A stretch of 38,639 nucleotides of DNA from a virus. This document shows, piece by piece, positions 30,706 through 38,341 of the stretch. The notes beneath the pieces are model-generated. The model was not told the DNA's origin, did not search any database, and saw only the letters and a list, made by a program, of their open reading frames with translations. Position 1 is the stretch's first letter. The number at the start of each line of letters is the position of its first letter. Both the position numbers and the translations under genes were made by a program. The stretch spans positions 1 through 38,639 of the IMG/VR virus record IMGVR_UViG_3300043449_001264; one strand, 5' to 3'.

Positions 30706-31338
30706 ATGGGTAATTTAGTAAAGTTCGCTCAAGCTGGCCTTCCCGCTGTTCAAACGCTCGCCACCAGCCTTCGCACGCTGGAAACCGTAGCGCCCATGTC
30801 GTCTGCCATCATCAAGATGGACAAGACGGGCCACTGGGTCTACGGGGCGGATCAAACCGAAGCTGAAGATGACGCTCGCTGGGCGGTCAATCCTTTCTCG
30901 TTCGTCCATGGATTTATCGCGTGGGGCGACGGTGAGGTGCTGGCCGAGAAGATGGCGTCTGTGACCCAACCGCTGCCGGAGCTTGACGCCGCGCCCCCAA
31001 GCGCGAAGAAGGGCTGGGAGCAGCAGGTAGGGTTGATGTTGAAATGCCTGACTGGCGAAGACGCGGGTCTGGAGTGCCGCTACACCACCACGTCAGTGGG
31101 CGGCAAGCGCGCCGTGCAGCAGTTGGCGGTGGCGATCGCGGCGCAGGTGGAGAAAGATCCAGACCGCCCCGTGCCGATCGTGACGCTGGGTAAGGATCAC
31201 TACCAGCATAAGAGCTACGGTCGCATCTATACGCCGGTCTTTGAGATCGTCGAATGGGTGTCGATGGACGGCGAAGAGGCCGCGCCTGAAGCTGAAGCAA
31301 GCGAACAGCCCCGCCGTCGTCGTCGCGCAGCAGCTTGA
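30706..31338 (+). CDS. Possible ssDNA-binding/recombination accessory protein
   Basis: It has 210 residues from ATG 30706 with AGGTGA five bases upstream. An N-terminal helical part, HWVYGADQTEAEDDARWAVN and FSFVHGFIAWGDGEVLAEKM, then GWEQQVGLMLKCLTGEDAG and a C-terminal acidic stretch ending in RRRRR. An acidic or charged flexible tail beside a RecB-like nuclease recalls phage SSB-like proteins, but I do not recognise the fold. The call is from context. Confidence 0.6.
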   Translation: MGNLVKFAQAGLPAVQTLATSLRTLETVAPMSSAIIKMDKTGHWVYGADQTEAEDDARWAVNPFSFVHGFIAWGDGEVLAEKMASVTQPLPELDAAPPSAKKGWEQQVGLMLKCLTGEDAGLECRYTTTSVGGKRAVQQLAVAIAAQVEKDPDRPVPIVTLGKDHYQHKSYGRIYTPVFEIVEWVSMDGEEAAPEAEASEQPRRRRRAAA

Positions 31339-31456
31339 TGTGGTGACGCCCAGCCGGCGGTGGCGTCTAACACCGGCAGCAGGCGCGGTGCCACTGTCTG
31401 TCTCCTCCGCACCGTGAGCCTGCTGACAGCCCGGAAAGACGGGCATCTAACACACC
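31339..31456 (+). other. Structured leader before the DNA polymerase
   Basis: The 118-base gap can fold into a long hairpin: CAGCAGGC (31377-31384) plus CGGTGC (31386-31391) with GCACCG (31109 plus 300 bases, i.e. 31409-31414) plus GCCTGCTG (31418-31425), 14 pairs with a small internal loop. A second stem is GCCCG/CGGGC (31429-31444). TCTAACAC occurs on both sides (31366-31373, 31446-31453). No Shine-Dalgarno precedes the polymerase ATG at 31457. It may regulate translation or stability. Confidence 0.6.
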
Positions 31457-33403
31457 ATGATTGCCTATATTGACTTCGAAACGCGCAGCGAGTGTGACCT
31501 GCCCGCGCGCGGCCCGTACAACTACGCTCGCCACCCGTCGACGCAGGTGCTTTGCATGGCCTATGCGATCGACGATGGCGAGGTCGAACTCTGGACGCCC
31601 GATCAGCCGTTTCCGCGCGAGATCCTGACGCATCAGATCCGCGCGCACAATGCGGCGTTTGAACGTCTGATTCTCTGGTATGTCCTCTGCCCCGACCTTG
31701 ACCTGCCAGAGCCTGCGCTCAAACAGTTTTACTGTACCGCAGCACAAGCGCGGTCGAACTGTGCGCCTGGTAGTCTTGAGGACGTCGGGCGGTTCGCGGG
31801 CGCCAGCATGAAGAAAGACCATCGGGGCGCTGCGCTTGTGCGGAAGTGCTGTTTGCCGCCGTTCAAGCACACGCCGCAAGATCTCGCCGACCTGTTTGAG
31901 TATTGCAAACAGGACGTCCGCGCCATGCGCGCGATCAGTAAGAGTTTGCGCGAGCTATCGCCCGAAGAGCTTGCCGACTACCACGTCAACGAGCGCATCA
32001 ACGACCGAGGCGTGAAGGTGGACGTCGAGCTGTGCCTTGCCGCCATGCGCTACAGCGAGGCCGAGCGGGTCGAGATCGAGGCGCGCGTTGTCGAGCTGAC
32101 CGAAGGCGCGGTGACGTCCGTGCGGTCGCCTAAGATGCGCCAGTGGGTGCTGGAGCGGCTAGGGCCTGAGGCCCGGAAGTTGGCGCGCTCGAAAGACAAA
32201 GACTCGATTGACAAGACCGTTCGCGCCAATCTGTTGGCGATGGAGAATCCCGATGAGGTACCGCCCGCTGTTGCCGAGGTCATCCAATGCGCAGACGACC
32301 TCTGGGCGTCGAGCACTGCGAAGTTTGGCCGCCTCGCGGCGCTGGCTGATGATGAAGATCAGCGCGTACGAGGCGCATTTGTTTTTGCTGGAGGCGCAGC
32401 GACAGGCCGCGCTGCGTCATATGGAGCGCAGGTCCACAACTTCCCACGAAAATCTGCCAAGGAGCCCGTTGAACTTCGACACGCCCTCGTTCGAGGCCAC
32501 GCTGTCGTGCCTCGGTTCGGAAAGCGGGTCACTGACGCCCTGAAGTCGATGCTGCGCCCCGCGTTGGTGGCCGATCATTCATTCGTTGTTGCTGACTGGA
32601 GCGCGATCGAGGGCCGGGTCAACCCGTGGCTGTCTGCATCACCTCAAGGCGAGACAAAGCTCGACATTTATCGGAACAAACTTGACCCGTACATCGTCAA
32701 CGCCGCCAGTGCGTTTGGGGCCAGTTACGAGGCCATCAAGGCCGGTTACGAGGCCAACGACGCAACAATGGTTGATTTTAGACAGCGAGGGAAAGTGATG
32801 GAGCTCGCCCTAGCTTTCGGAGGTAGCGTCGGCGCGTTTGCTGCGATGGGCCGCGCCTACGGCGTGCGCGTGGCAGAGGCCGAGAGCCGCCGCATGGTGG
32901 ATGCCTGGCGCCGTGCGAACCCGTGGGCCGTGATGTTCTGGCAAGACCTTGAGCGCGCGTACATGTCCGCCATGCGTCATCCGGGCCATGAGTTCACGGC
33001 GGGCCGTATAACCTATGTCTACGACAAGCAGCATCTCTGGTACATGCTGCCGTCGGGGCGTGTGCTGTGCTATCCGTTTGCCAAGTTCGAGGGCGAGCAT
33101 CTGACCTACGCCAAGGCATCATGGAAGCCGGCGGCTGACGCGACCGAATGGCCGCGTGCGCGCTTGTGGGGCGGGCTCGCCTGCGAGAATGTGACGCAGG
33201 CAAGCGCCCATGACATTCTGCGCGCCGCACTACGGCAGTGTGACGGGGTTACCGCACACGTACATGACGAGATTGTGATCGAGACGGCTGAACCTGAACG
33301 GGCGAAGGCCGAGCTTGAGCGTATCATGGTGACCCCACCCGATTGGGCGGTGGGGTTGCCGCTCGCCGTTGAGGCCAAAGTAATGGGGAGATATGGTAAG
33401 TAG
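31457..33403 (+). CDS. Family A DNA polymerase
   Basis: The 648-residue enzyme replicates phage DNA. The N-terminal 3'-5' exonuclease starts at once with YIDFET (D6, E8) and has CKQDVRAM around 160. The polymerase domain has GRAASYGAQVHNFPRK, motif A VADWSAIEGR (Asp about 380), motif B RQRGKVMELALAFGGSVG, and motif C AHVHDEIV (about 602-609). No 5'-3' exonuclease is present. It is shorter than T7 polymerase (704). The start is fixed by the first exonuclease strand. The ribosome site is absent and a structured leader precedes it. Confidence 0.95.
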   Translation: MIAYIDFETRSECDLPARGPYNYARHPSTQVLCMAYAIDDGEVELWTPDQPFPREILTHQIRAHNAAFERLILWYVLCPDLDLPEPALKQFYCTAAQARSNCAPGSLEDVGRFAGASMKKDHRGAALVRKCCLPPFKHTPQDLADLFEYCKQDVRAMRAISKSLRELSPEELADYHVNERINDRGVKVDVELCLAAMRYSEAERVEIEARVVELTEGAVTSVRSPKMRQWVLERLGPEARKLARSKDKDSIDKTVRANLLAMENPDEVPPAVAEVIQCADDLWASSTAKFGRLAALADDEDQRVRGAFVFAGGAATGRAASYGAQVHNFPRKSAKEPVELRHALVRGHAVVPRFGKRVTDALKSMLRPALVADHSFVVADWSAIEGRVNPWLSASPQGETKLDIYRNKLDPYIVNAASAFGASYEAIKAGYEANDATMVDFRQRGKVMELALAFGGSVGAFAAMGRAYGVRVAEAESRRMVDAWRRANPWAVMFWQDLERAYMSAMRHPGHEFTAGRITYVYDKQHLWYMLPSGRVLCYPFAKFEGEHLTYAKASWKPAADATEWPRARLWGGLACENVTQASAHDILRAALRQCDGVTAHVHDEIVIETAEPERAKAELERIMVTPPDWAVGLPLAVEAKVMGRYGK

Positions 33404-33412
33404 TGCTATGAT
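33404..33412 (+). promoter_or_regulatory. Candidate extended -10 before the HNH-AP2 gene
   Basis: TGCTATGAT follows the polymerase stop directly (33401-33403) and is one base from the perfect extended -10. No clear -35. A hairpin with GAACTCCC (33459-33466) and GGGAGTTC (33489-33496) lies in the leader before the start at 33513. The site could give the inserted gene its own promoter. Confidence 0.4.
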
Positions 33413-33512
33413 GTGCGTAAACACGGCTAGTCTGGAAGTCATGAGCCAGACGAAAAGCGAACTCCCCGCCTGCCGTTGTTTTCTTTCTGGGAGTTCAGCG
33501 GAGTTAAAACGT

Positions 33513-33995
33513 ATGGATCAAAAACGGCTCACAGAGCTATTGCACTATTGCAAATCCACAGGTGTTTTTCGGTGGCGCGCACGCAAACGCGGCGTAACAT
33601 TAGGTCGTGTGGCAGGTTGCTTAGATCGATATGGATATTGGTATATAACACTGGATGGCAAAAGATATGCAGCCCATAGGCTTGTGTGGTTATATATCTA
33701 TGGTGCATGGCCCCTTTTTTGCATAGACCACGTAAATCGAATACGCACTGACAATAGATTAATTAATTTACGAGAGGCTACTAGCGCAGAAAATAGGCAA
33801 AATTTATCGTTGGACAAGCGTAATAAAAGTGGTACGCGCGGGGTGTCATTTGATGCGCTAAATAAAAAATGGCGGGCGTCCATTTCTGTCAATGGAAAAG
33901 CGAAAAATCTTGGTCGATTTGCCGACAAAGCAGACGCTATTGCAGCGTATGCAGGCGCAGCAAAAAAGTATCACACGCATAATTTGACGGTGTAA
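33513..33995 (+). CDS. Free-standing HNH-AP2 homing endonuclease
   Basis: It has 160 residues from ATG 33513 (GGAG nine bases upstream); the frame open from 33393 lies in the leader. The HNH_3 part shows GYWYITLDGKRYAAHRLVWL, CIDHVNRIRTDNRLINLREA and TSAENRQN. The C-terminal AP2-like part is GTRGVSFDALNKKWRASISV then GKAKNLGRFADKADAIAAY. AT-richer than neighbours (33661-33720 is 25/60 G+C), consistent with mobile DNA between polymerase and primase genes. Confidence 0.9.
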   Translation: MDQKRLTELLHYCKSTGVFRWRARKRGVTLGRVAGCLDRYGYWYITLDGKRYAAHRLVWLYIYGAWPLFCIDHVNRIRTDNRLINLREATSAENRQNLSLDKRNKSGTRGVSFDALNKKWRASISVNGKAKNLGRFADKADAIAAYAGAAKKYHTHNLTV

Positions 33996-33997
33996 AA

Positions 33998-36319
33998 ATG
34001 ATAAATTTTGTTGATTTTCTTGTGTCTTTGGCGCCCGAAGGGGAGACATTTTTAATTGTCCGGCAAAAACCGGCTATGAAAGATGGGCAAATTCAACATC
34101 ATGCTGATGGGGCCATTAAAGCTACATGGCCCGCGATGTTGCCATCTGAAAATATAAAAAATAATTGGGCGATATACGGCAACACCGGCAGCTTCATCAT
34201 CGATCGGTTCGAGCAGGGGCGCCCGTCTGCGAGCGCCGCGAACGTCGATTACGTGCTGGTGATGGTGCTGGATGACGTGGGCGAGCCCAGCAAAGCGCCT
34301 AAGGCCTCGCCCGTCCCGCCGACCTGGATCATGGAGACGTCGCCCGGATCGTATCAGTGGGGCTATGCCTTCGACCCCGAGGACCAACCGACCAAAGCGG
34401 CCTATAGCGCCGCTATCCGCGCGATTGCGGAAGCCGGTTACTCGGACCCTGGCGCGATCAATCCGGTCCGCAACTTCCGCCTGCCGGGTAGCGTCAACCT
34501 GAAGCCGGACAAGGGTGGCTTTCAAGCGCGTCTCGTCGAGTTTCACCCTGAGCGCGTCTACCGCCTGCCGGACCTCTGCGCCGCTCTCGGCGTCGACCCC
34601 GGCCCGGACGATAGCGCGGGCGTGCGGCCCGTGCGCCTGTCGGACGACGGGGCTGATGACGTGCTCGCGTGGCTGTCGGCGCAGGGTCTGGTGCTGTCGC
34701 GCCCGAACCCGGAGGGCTGGGCCGGGGTCGTCTGCCCTAACAGTGCCGAGCATAGTGACGGGAATCCCGAGGGCCGGTATCTGGGCCTCACACGCGCCTA
34801 TTGCTGCTATCACGGCCATTGTGGCGACTGGGACAGCGCCCGGTTCCTCGCGTGGGTGGCCGAGCAGGGCGGGCCAAAGCACACGCCGGGCTTGCGGGAC
34901 GAGCTGCTAACGCAGCGCATGTCCGAGGTGATGGCTAAGTTGACGCCGACCGAGGATTACCCCGACGCTGCGGCGGCGGTGGTGGCCGAGGTCGAGCGCC
35001 GTGAGGCCGGGCGGCTTGAGCGGGCCGAGTGGTTTGAACGGTACGCTTATGTCGCAGACGGGGACTGCTATTTCGACCTGACCGAGCGCCGAGAGTTGAC
35101 CCGGCAAACATTTAACGCGCTGTATCGGCATGTGACGTGCTGGTCGGTTCACGCCACGGGCGCAAAGAAGCGCCGGGTTGAAGCGTCTATATCGTTCGAC
35201 GAAAACCGGCAGGCCATGGGCGCGCGGGTGCTGGAGGGGCTCACCTATGCTGCGGGCGAGTCGATCGTTTGCGCCCGTGATGGTCTTGCATTCGGGAACC
35301 GCTGGCGCGACGCGCGGCCCGAGGGCCGATCGGGTGACGTGTCGCCATGGCTCGCGCACGTCGAGCGCTTGGTGCCTGACGCGCGCGAACGTGAGCATCT
35401 GTTAAACGTGCTCGCGTTCAAGTTGCAGAATCCGCGTGTCAAAATCAATCACGGTATCTTGTTCGCGGGCGTGCCAGGTTGCGGTAAGGATTCGCTTTTC
35501 GCGCCTTTCCTGTACGCGATCGGCGGCAAGGATCTCGGAAACGTGGCGCTGGTGCGGAACGAAGAGGTGACGAGTAGCTGGGGCTATGCGCTTGAGTCTG
35601 AGGTGCTTGTCGTCAACGAATTGCGCCAAGCGGAGGCCAAGGATAGGCGCGCGCTCGAAAATCAGCTCAAACCCCTACTGGCCGCGCCGCCCGAGGTGCT
35701 GCCCGTCAATCGAAAGTATCTTGCGCCTTACATGTCGGCGAACCGCTTGCTGGTGATCGCATTCTCGAACGAGCGCATTCCGATCGCGTTGCCTAGTGAT
35801 GACCGGCGCTGGTTTGTCATCTGGACGTCGGCGCCCCGTATGACCGAGGCGGAATCGAGCGCGCTGTGGGCGTGGTATATGGCGGGCGGCCGTGAGGCGG
35901 TGGCTGGGTGGTTGCGCGCGCGTGACGTGTCGGCGTTCGAACCTGGCGCGACGCCTATGGTGACCGAGGCGAAACGGATGATGACTGAGGCGGGCATGTC
36001 ACCCGTGGAATCGTACCTTCTGGAGCTTATCAGGGGCCGCATAGGCGAGTTTTCTTCGGGTGTAGTGTCTGCTCCCTGGCAAGAGCTTTGCGGGCGTCTG
36101 AGCGCGTTAGCGCCGTCCGGAGCGCGGGTGCCTGTGAGTGCGTTATTCCACGCGCTGGCCGAGGCGGGATGGCTGGATTGCGGGATGTGTCACTCGCGCG
36201 AGCATCCAACGAAACGGCACCTGTATTGCGCGCCTGACCTTGCGGAGCTGGGCAAGGCTGAGCTACGAAGGCTGAGCGAGCGCCCGCCGGGTGGTGGCGC
36301 CTTGCGCGCCGTCAAATAA
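33998..36319 (+). CDS. Primase-SF3 helicase fusion (DUF5906-like)
   Basis: The 773-residue protein has an N-terminal RepB/PrimPol-like primase part (about 1-200, with VDYVLVMVLDDVGEPS and YAFDPEDQPTKAAYSAAIRA and NFRLPGSVNLK), a cysteine-bearing middle (CPNSAEHSDG, YCCYHGHCGDW; 245-275) that may bind zinc, and a C-terminal SF3 helicase with Walker A GVPGCGKDSLF (about 490), VLVVNELRQ and FSNERIPIAL. It resembles phage NrS-1-type primase-polymerase helicases. The first 60 codons are AT-rich. It probably primes and unwinds for the polymerase. Confidence 0.88.
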   Translation: MINFVDFLVSLAPEGETFLIVRQKPAMKDGQIQHHADGAIKATWPAMLPSENIKNNWAIYGNTGSFIIDRFEQGRPSASAANVDYVLVMVLDDVGEPSKAPKASPVPPTWIMETSPGSYQWGYAFDPEDQPTKAAYSAAIRAIAEAGYSDPGAINPVRNFRLPGSVNLKPDKGGFQARLVEFHPERVYRLPDLCAALGVDPGPDDSAGVRPVRLSDDGADDVLAWLSAQGLVLSRPNPEGWAGVVCPNSAEHSDGNPEGRYLGLTRAYCCYHGHCGDWDSARFLAWVAEQGGPKHTPGLRDELLTQRMSEVMAKLTPTEDYPDAAAAVVAEVERREAGRLERAEWFERYAYVADGDCYFDLTERRELTRQTFNALYRHVTCWSVHATGAKKRRVEASISFDENRQAMGARVLEGLTYAAGESIVCARDGLAFGNRWRDARPEGRSGDVSPWLAHVERLVPDAREREHLLNVLAFKLQNPRVKINHGILFAGVPGCGKDSLFAPFLYAIGGKDLGNVALVRNEEVTSSWGYALESEVLVVNELRQAEAKDRRALENQLKPLLAAPPEVLPVNRKYLAPYMSANRLLVIAFSNERIPIALPSDDRRWFVIWTSAPRMTEAESSALWAWYMAGGREAVAGWLRARDVSAFEPGATPMVTEAKRMMTEAGMSPVESYLLELIRGRIGEFSSGVVSAPWQELCGRLSALAPSGARVPVSALFHALAEAGWLDCGMCHSREHPTKRHLYCAPDLAELGKAELRRLSERPPGGGALRAVK

Positions 36320-36350
36320 AAAAGGGCGCCTCCGGGCGCCCTGGTTGTTT
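36316..36350. terminator. Bidirectional terminator between converging operons
   Basis: AGGGCGCC (36323-36330) and GGCGCCCT (36335-36342) form an 8-bp stem with TCCG loop. Leftward it is followed by TTTTTTATTT (strong); rightward by GGTTGTTT (weaker). It separates the primase operon from the leftward operon that ends at 36360. Confidence 0.85.
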
Positions 36351-36359
36351 GTGGGAGGG

Positions 36360-36422
36360 TTAGAGTCGCAGCGCGACGGCCAGCACCGCGACAAGTAGAC
36401 CGACTAGGATCGCTGCGATCAT
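36360..36422 (-). CDS. 20-residue membrane microprotein
   Basis: The frame encodes only a hydrophobic helix with one Arg near the end (starts MIAAILVGLLV). Its ATG overlaps the preceding stop (ATGA), and it is the last gene before the terminator. Coupling and membrane character support reality; the very short length leaves doubt. It is the third membrane peptide of this operon. Confidence 0.5.
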   Translation of the reverse strand: MIAAILVGLLVAVLAVALRL

Positions 36423-36637
36423 AGGATGTTAAGGCGCTCGGCGATCGTCGGCCGATTGACGATCAGCCAGCGCGCGAATTTCACGGTTTGCGCAGCGCGC
36501 GCATAGGAATGCGGCCACGCCCGCGATGGCGAGCGGATCGTCGCAAAGTATTCGACGATTTCGTCGCAGGGATACCAGCGCCCAGCGTTATCGGTCCTGC
36601 CGATCGCGCGAATAGATTTCCAGTCTAAAGTTTTCAT
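36419..36637 (-). CDS. Small soluble protein, 72 residues
   Basis: The ATG at 36637 overlaps the upstream stop (ATGA); the frame open to 36772 runs through two other genes. It contains KTLDWKSIRAIGRTDNAGRW, IVEYFATIRSPSRAWPHSYA and FARWLIVNRPTIAERL. It sits between two membrane microproteins. The TCTAAAGTTT motif is inside codons 2-6. Function unknown. Confidence 0.68.
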   Translation of the reverse strand: MKTLDWKSIRAIGRTDNAGRWYPCDEIVEYFATIRSPSRAWPHSYARAAQTVKFARWLIVNRPTIAERLNIL

Positions 36638-36732
36638 GATGACAATCCAAAAAAGAGTGCACACCCGAGCGCGATGCCGGCGCCGATAAATTTGGCGTAC
36701 GGAGGGATGTCTGCAAAGCGGATAGTTTTCAT
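36634..36732 (-). CDS. 32-residue membrane microprotein (paralogue A)
   Basis: MKTIRFADIPPYAKF is followed by a membrane span IGAGIALGCALFFGLSS. The span is near-identical to that of the 28-residue protein at 36914-37000 (shared GIALGCALFxGLS) and both end by ATGA overlap with the next gene. The two are evident tandem paralogues. A clear ribosome site is lacking here. Confidence 0.62.
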   Translation of the reverse strand: MKTIRFADIPPYAKFIGAGIALGCALFFGLSS

Positions 36733-36743
36733 GGTCGCGGCGA

Positions 36744-36917
36744 TCATAGTTGGATTGGTTTTGACCGAACAAGAATGCTTTTGAGGTCTACACGCGGGAT
36801 TGGCAAACCCTTAGACGCTCGTCGCAACACCCAGGCCCAGTGCCAATAGTGTGCGGGAATTGTTGCCGGCACTTTGAGCGGTGACAATTTAATAAGGTCT
36901 AAAAAGGGATCACTCAT
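36744..36917 (-). CDS. Small soluble protein, 57 residues
   Basis: The ATG at 36917 overlaps the stop of the upstream membrane peptide (ATGA). The product has MSDPFLDLIKLSPLKVPATI, HYWHWAWVLRRASKGLPIPR and ends SKPIQL. It ends 11 bases before the 32-residue membrane gene. Unknown function; I find no relation to the 72-residue protein beyond position. Confidence 0.65.
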   Translation of the reverse strand: MSDPFLDLIKLSPLKVPATIPAHYWHWAWVLRRASKGLPIPRVDLKSILVRSKPIQL

Positions 36918-37000
36918 GCTGATAACCCCATAAAGAGCGCGCAACCGAGCGCGATGCCTGCGGCGATGAAAATAACCCATTCGATAAGGTTTGAGGGCAT
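36914..37000 (-). CDS. 28-residue membrane microprotein (paralogue B)
   Basis: The peptide is MPSNLIEWVIFIAAGIALGC followed by ALFMGLSA. The ATG at 37000 has GAGGAG eight bases upstream, the best ribosome site of the three membrane peptides. Its span matches that of paralogue A (36634-36732) at the protein and partly the DNA level. Confidence 0.68.
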   Translation of the reverse strand: MPSNLIEWVIFIAAGIALGCALFMGLSA

Positions 37001-37012
37001 GTCAGTGTCTCC

Positions 37013-37438
37013 TCAACGAAACCAACGGCCAGCGAGCGAGCGCCCAAGCTCCATGCGCGCCATGCGCCGGATGTCGTCAGCTGTCTGGGCGCCGCACTTC
37101 TCGCGGAAGTAATCCCACAAGGTAGCGGCGAGCGTGGCGCATGCCGCTGCGCGGTACTCGATCGGGTAATACTGGCCCGTGGTGTAGTCGACACGCACCA
37201 CATTGCCAGCCGGCACGAAATCGATTCGATGGTGCGAGGCCCGCAGAATATCGTCGGCGCCGATACTGTCGCGCCAATGGATTGCTTTGAGCATAGCGCG
37301 GGCGTCGTGAAGGTGCCGCAAGGCGCGGCGAGCGTCGGCGCGATATGCCTCGGGCGCGCCTGCGTAGTTTGCCGGATCAAATCCGGGGCGTGATTCGATG
37401 AAGGCATGCAAGGCTTGGATGATTTGCGAGCGTGTCAT
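37013..37438 (-). CDS. Conserved phage protein, 141 residues
   Basis: The ATG at 37438 lies eight bases after GGAG; a GTG at 37447 overlaps that site. MTRSQIIQALHAFIESRPGF, YRADARRALRHLHDARAML, DYTTGQYYPIEYRAAACATL and MARMELGRSLAGRWFR are familiar from proteins I recall in Burkholderia-type phages. Mostly helical. No function is known. Confidence 0.82.
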   Translation of the reverse strand: MTRSQIIQALHAFIESRPGFDPANYAGAPEAYRADARRALRHLHDARAMLKAIHWRDSIGADDILRASHHRIDFVPAGNVVRVDYTTGQYYPIEYRAAACATLAATLWDYFREKCGAQTADDIRRMARMELGRSLAGRWFR

Positions 37439-37443
37439 GTTGA

Positions 37444-37740
37444 TCACTCCTCGTTCTGTTCGTTGTATTCGTTCTCGGTCAGCCCGTGAAAGGCTAGTTC
37501 ATAGCCTTTGTGGACTAGGCGGAAATGGGCGGTACTGCTGCCGTGCTGTTTTATAAACGACCACAGGCGCGTGATCTTGACGTCTCGCATGAGCGATGCT
37601 GGCATGTCGGACATGCGCACATAGTCGCGGATTGCTTGCGCCAGATCACGCCGGCGAGTTACTTCAAAGGCGCCGAAATGAGTGTCAGGCATGTAGCAGC
37701 CAGAAAGGCCAAGGGTGACAGCGTAGCGTGCGGGTTTCAT
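37444..37740 (-). CDS. Conserved phage protein, 98 residues
   Basis: The product starts MKPARYAVTLGLSGCYMPDT and has FGAFEVTRRRDLAQAIRDYV and RLWSFIKQHGSSTAHFRLVH, then an acidic tail. CGGAGA precedes the ATG. Similar proteins occur with the 141-residue neighbour in other phages, so the pair is a conserved unit. Unknown function; a role in early host takeover is a guess. Confidence 0.8.
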   Translation of the reverse strand: MKPARYAVTLGLSGCYMPDTHFGAFEVTRRRDLAQAIRDYVRMSDMPASLMRDVKITRLWSFIKQHGSSTAHFRLVHKGYELAFHGLTENEYNEQNEE

Positions 37741-37790
37741 AGTGTCAGTCTCCGGGGTTGAAAGCGCACCCGTAGGCGCGCGGGTGATGA

Positions 37791-38003
37791 TTAGTCAGCA
37801 AGGGATAGGGCAGTGCGCGCGATCGTGTTGATAGCGTCGCCTTCAGGGGTGCTGTCGGCTATTTGGCGAAGGGCGGCCAGTAGATCAGGCGCAGCGGCGA
37901 TCAGGCGCGCGTCGGCGCCGTTCATTGGCACAAGCGCGCGCAGGTTGTTGCCGTATACGTTTGCGCCGATTACGCGCCAAGGTCCAGGGGTTATTTTTTG
38001 CAT
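37791..38003 (-). CDS. TPGPW-family small protein (second copy)
   Basis: The 70-residue protein has ITPGPWRVIGANVYGNNLRA and NGADARLIAAAPDLLAALRQ, the same family as the 90-residue protein at 28331-28603. The ribosome site is weak. A CACCCG/CGGGTG hairpin (37767-37786) lies just after its stop, before the next gene. Function unknown. Confidence 0.8.
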   Translation of the reverse strand: MQKITPGPWRVIGANVYGNNLRALVPMNGADARLIAAAPDLLAALRQIADSTPEGDAINTIARTALSLAD

Positions 38004-38030
38004 GATTTTGCTCGGGTGGATGCGCCCCGG

Positions 38031-38264
38031 TTAAAGATCGCGCCACTGAACGGTCGCGGTGATTTCGTAATCGGTGCCAAAGCAGCGCTTAACAATATGC
38101 TCGACCGTCTCGGTCGCGCCGTTGATCACAAGCAACCCTTTACCGAAATACCGACCGAATAGCGCGCGCTGGTCGGCCTTCGGCATGCGCACCTTGACGC
38201 ATCCTAGTGGCGTGCCAGTGGCTTGTGTAACGTAGTTGGCAAGGTCAGTGGCTTTGCTGTACAT
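38031..38264 (-). CDS. First gene of the leftward right-end operon, 77 residues
   Basis: The ATG at 38264 has AGGAG six bases upstream; the frame open to 38384 runs through the promoter region. It encodes MYSKATDLANYVTQATGTPL, VKVRMPKADQRALFGRYFGK and VEHIVKRCFGTDYEIT. An alpha-beta fold is likely. As the first gene under the operator-bearing promoter it may act immediately early. The start is repeated at window position 12. Confidence 0.78.
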   Translation of the reverse strand: MYSKATDLANYVTQATGTPLGCVKVRMPKADQRALFGRYFGKGLLVINGATETVEHIVKRCFGTDYEITATVQWRDL

Positions 38265-38311
38265 CGTCGGCTCCTGGGTTGTTGGCGCGCTCACGCGAGC
38301 GCATGGACAGC

Positions 38312-38341
38312 ATCTTGCCACAACATTTGTGGCAGTGTCAA
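38312..38341 (-). promoter_or_regulatory. Leftward promoter and operator dyad, complete copy
   Basis: This is the copy of 60-89 that lies in front of the complete gene at 38264. TTGACA is at 38341-38336 and the dyad GCCACAA-CAT-TTGTGGC at 38317-38333. The start codon is about 50 bases downstream. Confidence 0.5.

Noticed and set aside
31352-31444. Remnant of a second group I intron before the polymerase gene
   Set aside because: Stems are present but no P7 pair, guide pairing or split exon; the polymerase frame is intact.
34052-34882. 276-codon open frame on the minus strand
   Set aside because: It mirrors the primase-helicase gene in a G+C-rich region, where long antisense frames arise by codon bias.
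36624-36634. TCTAAAGTTT as an operator for the small gene at 36637
   Set aside because: It lies inside codons 2-6 (AAAACTTTAGAC) and has no promoter next to it; chance is the simpler explanation.
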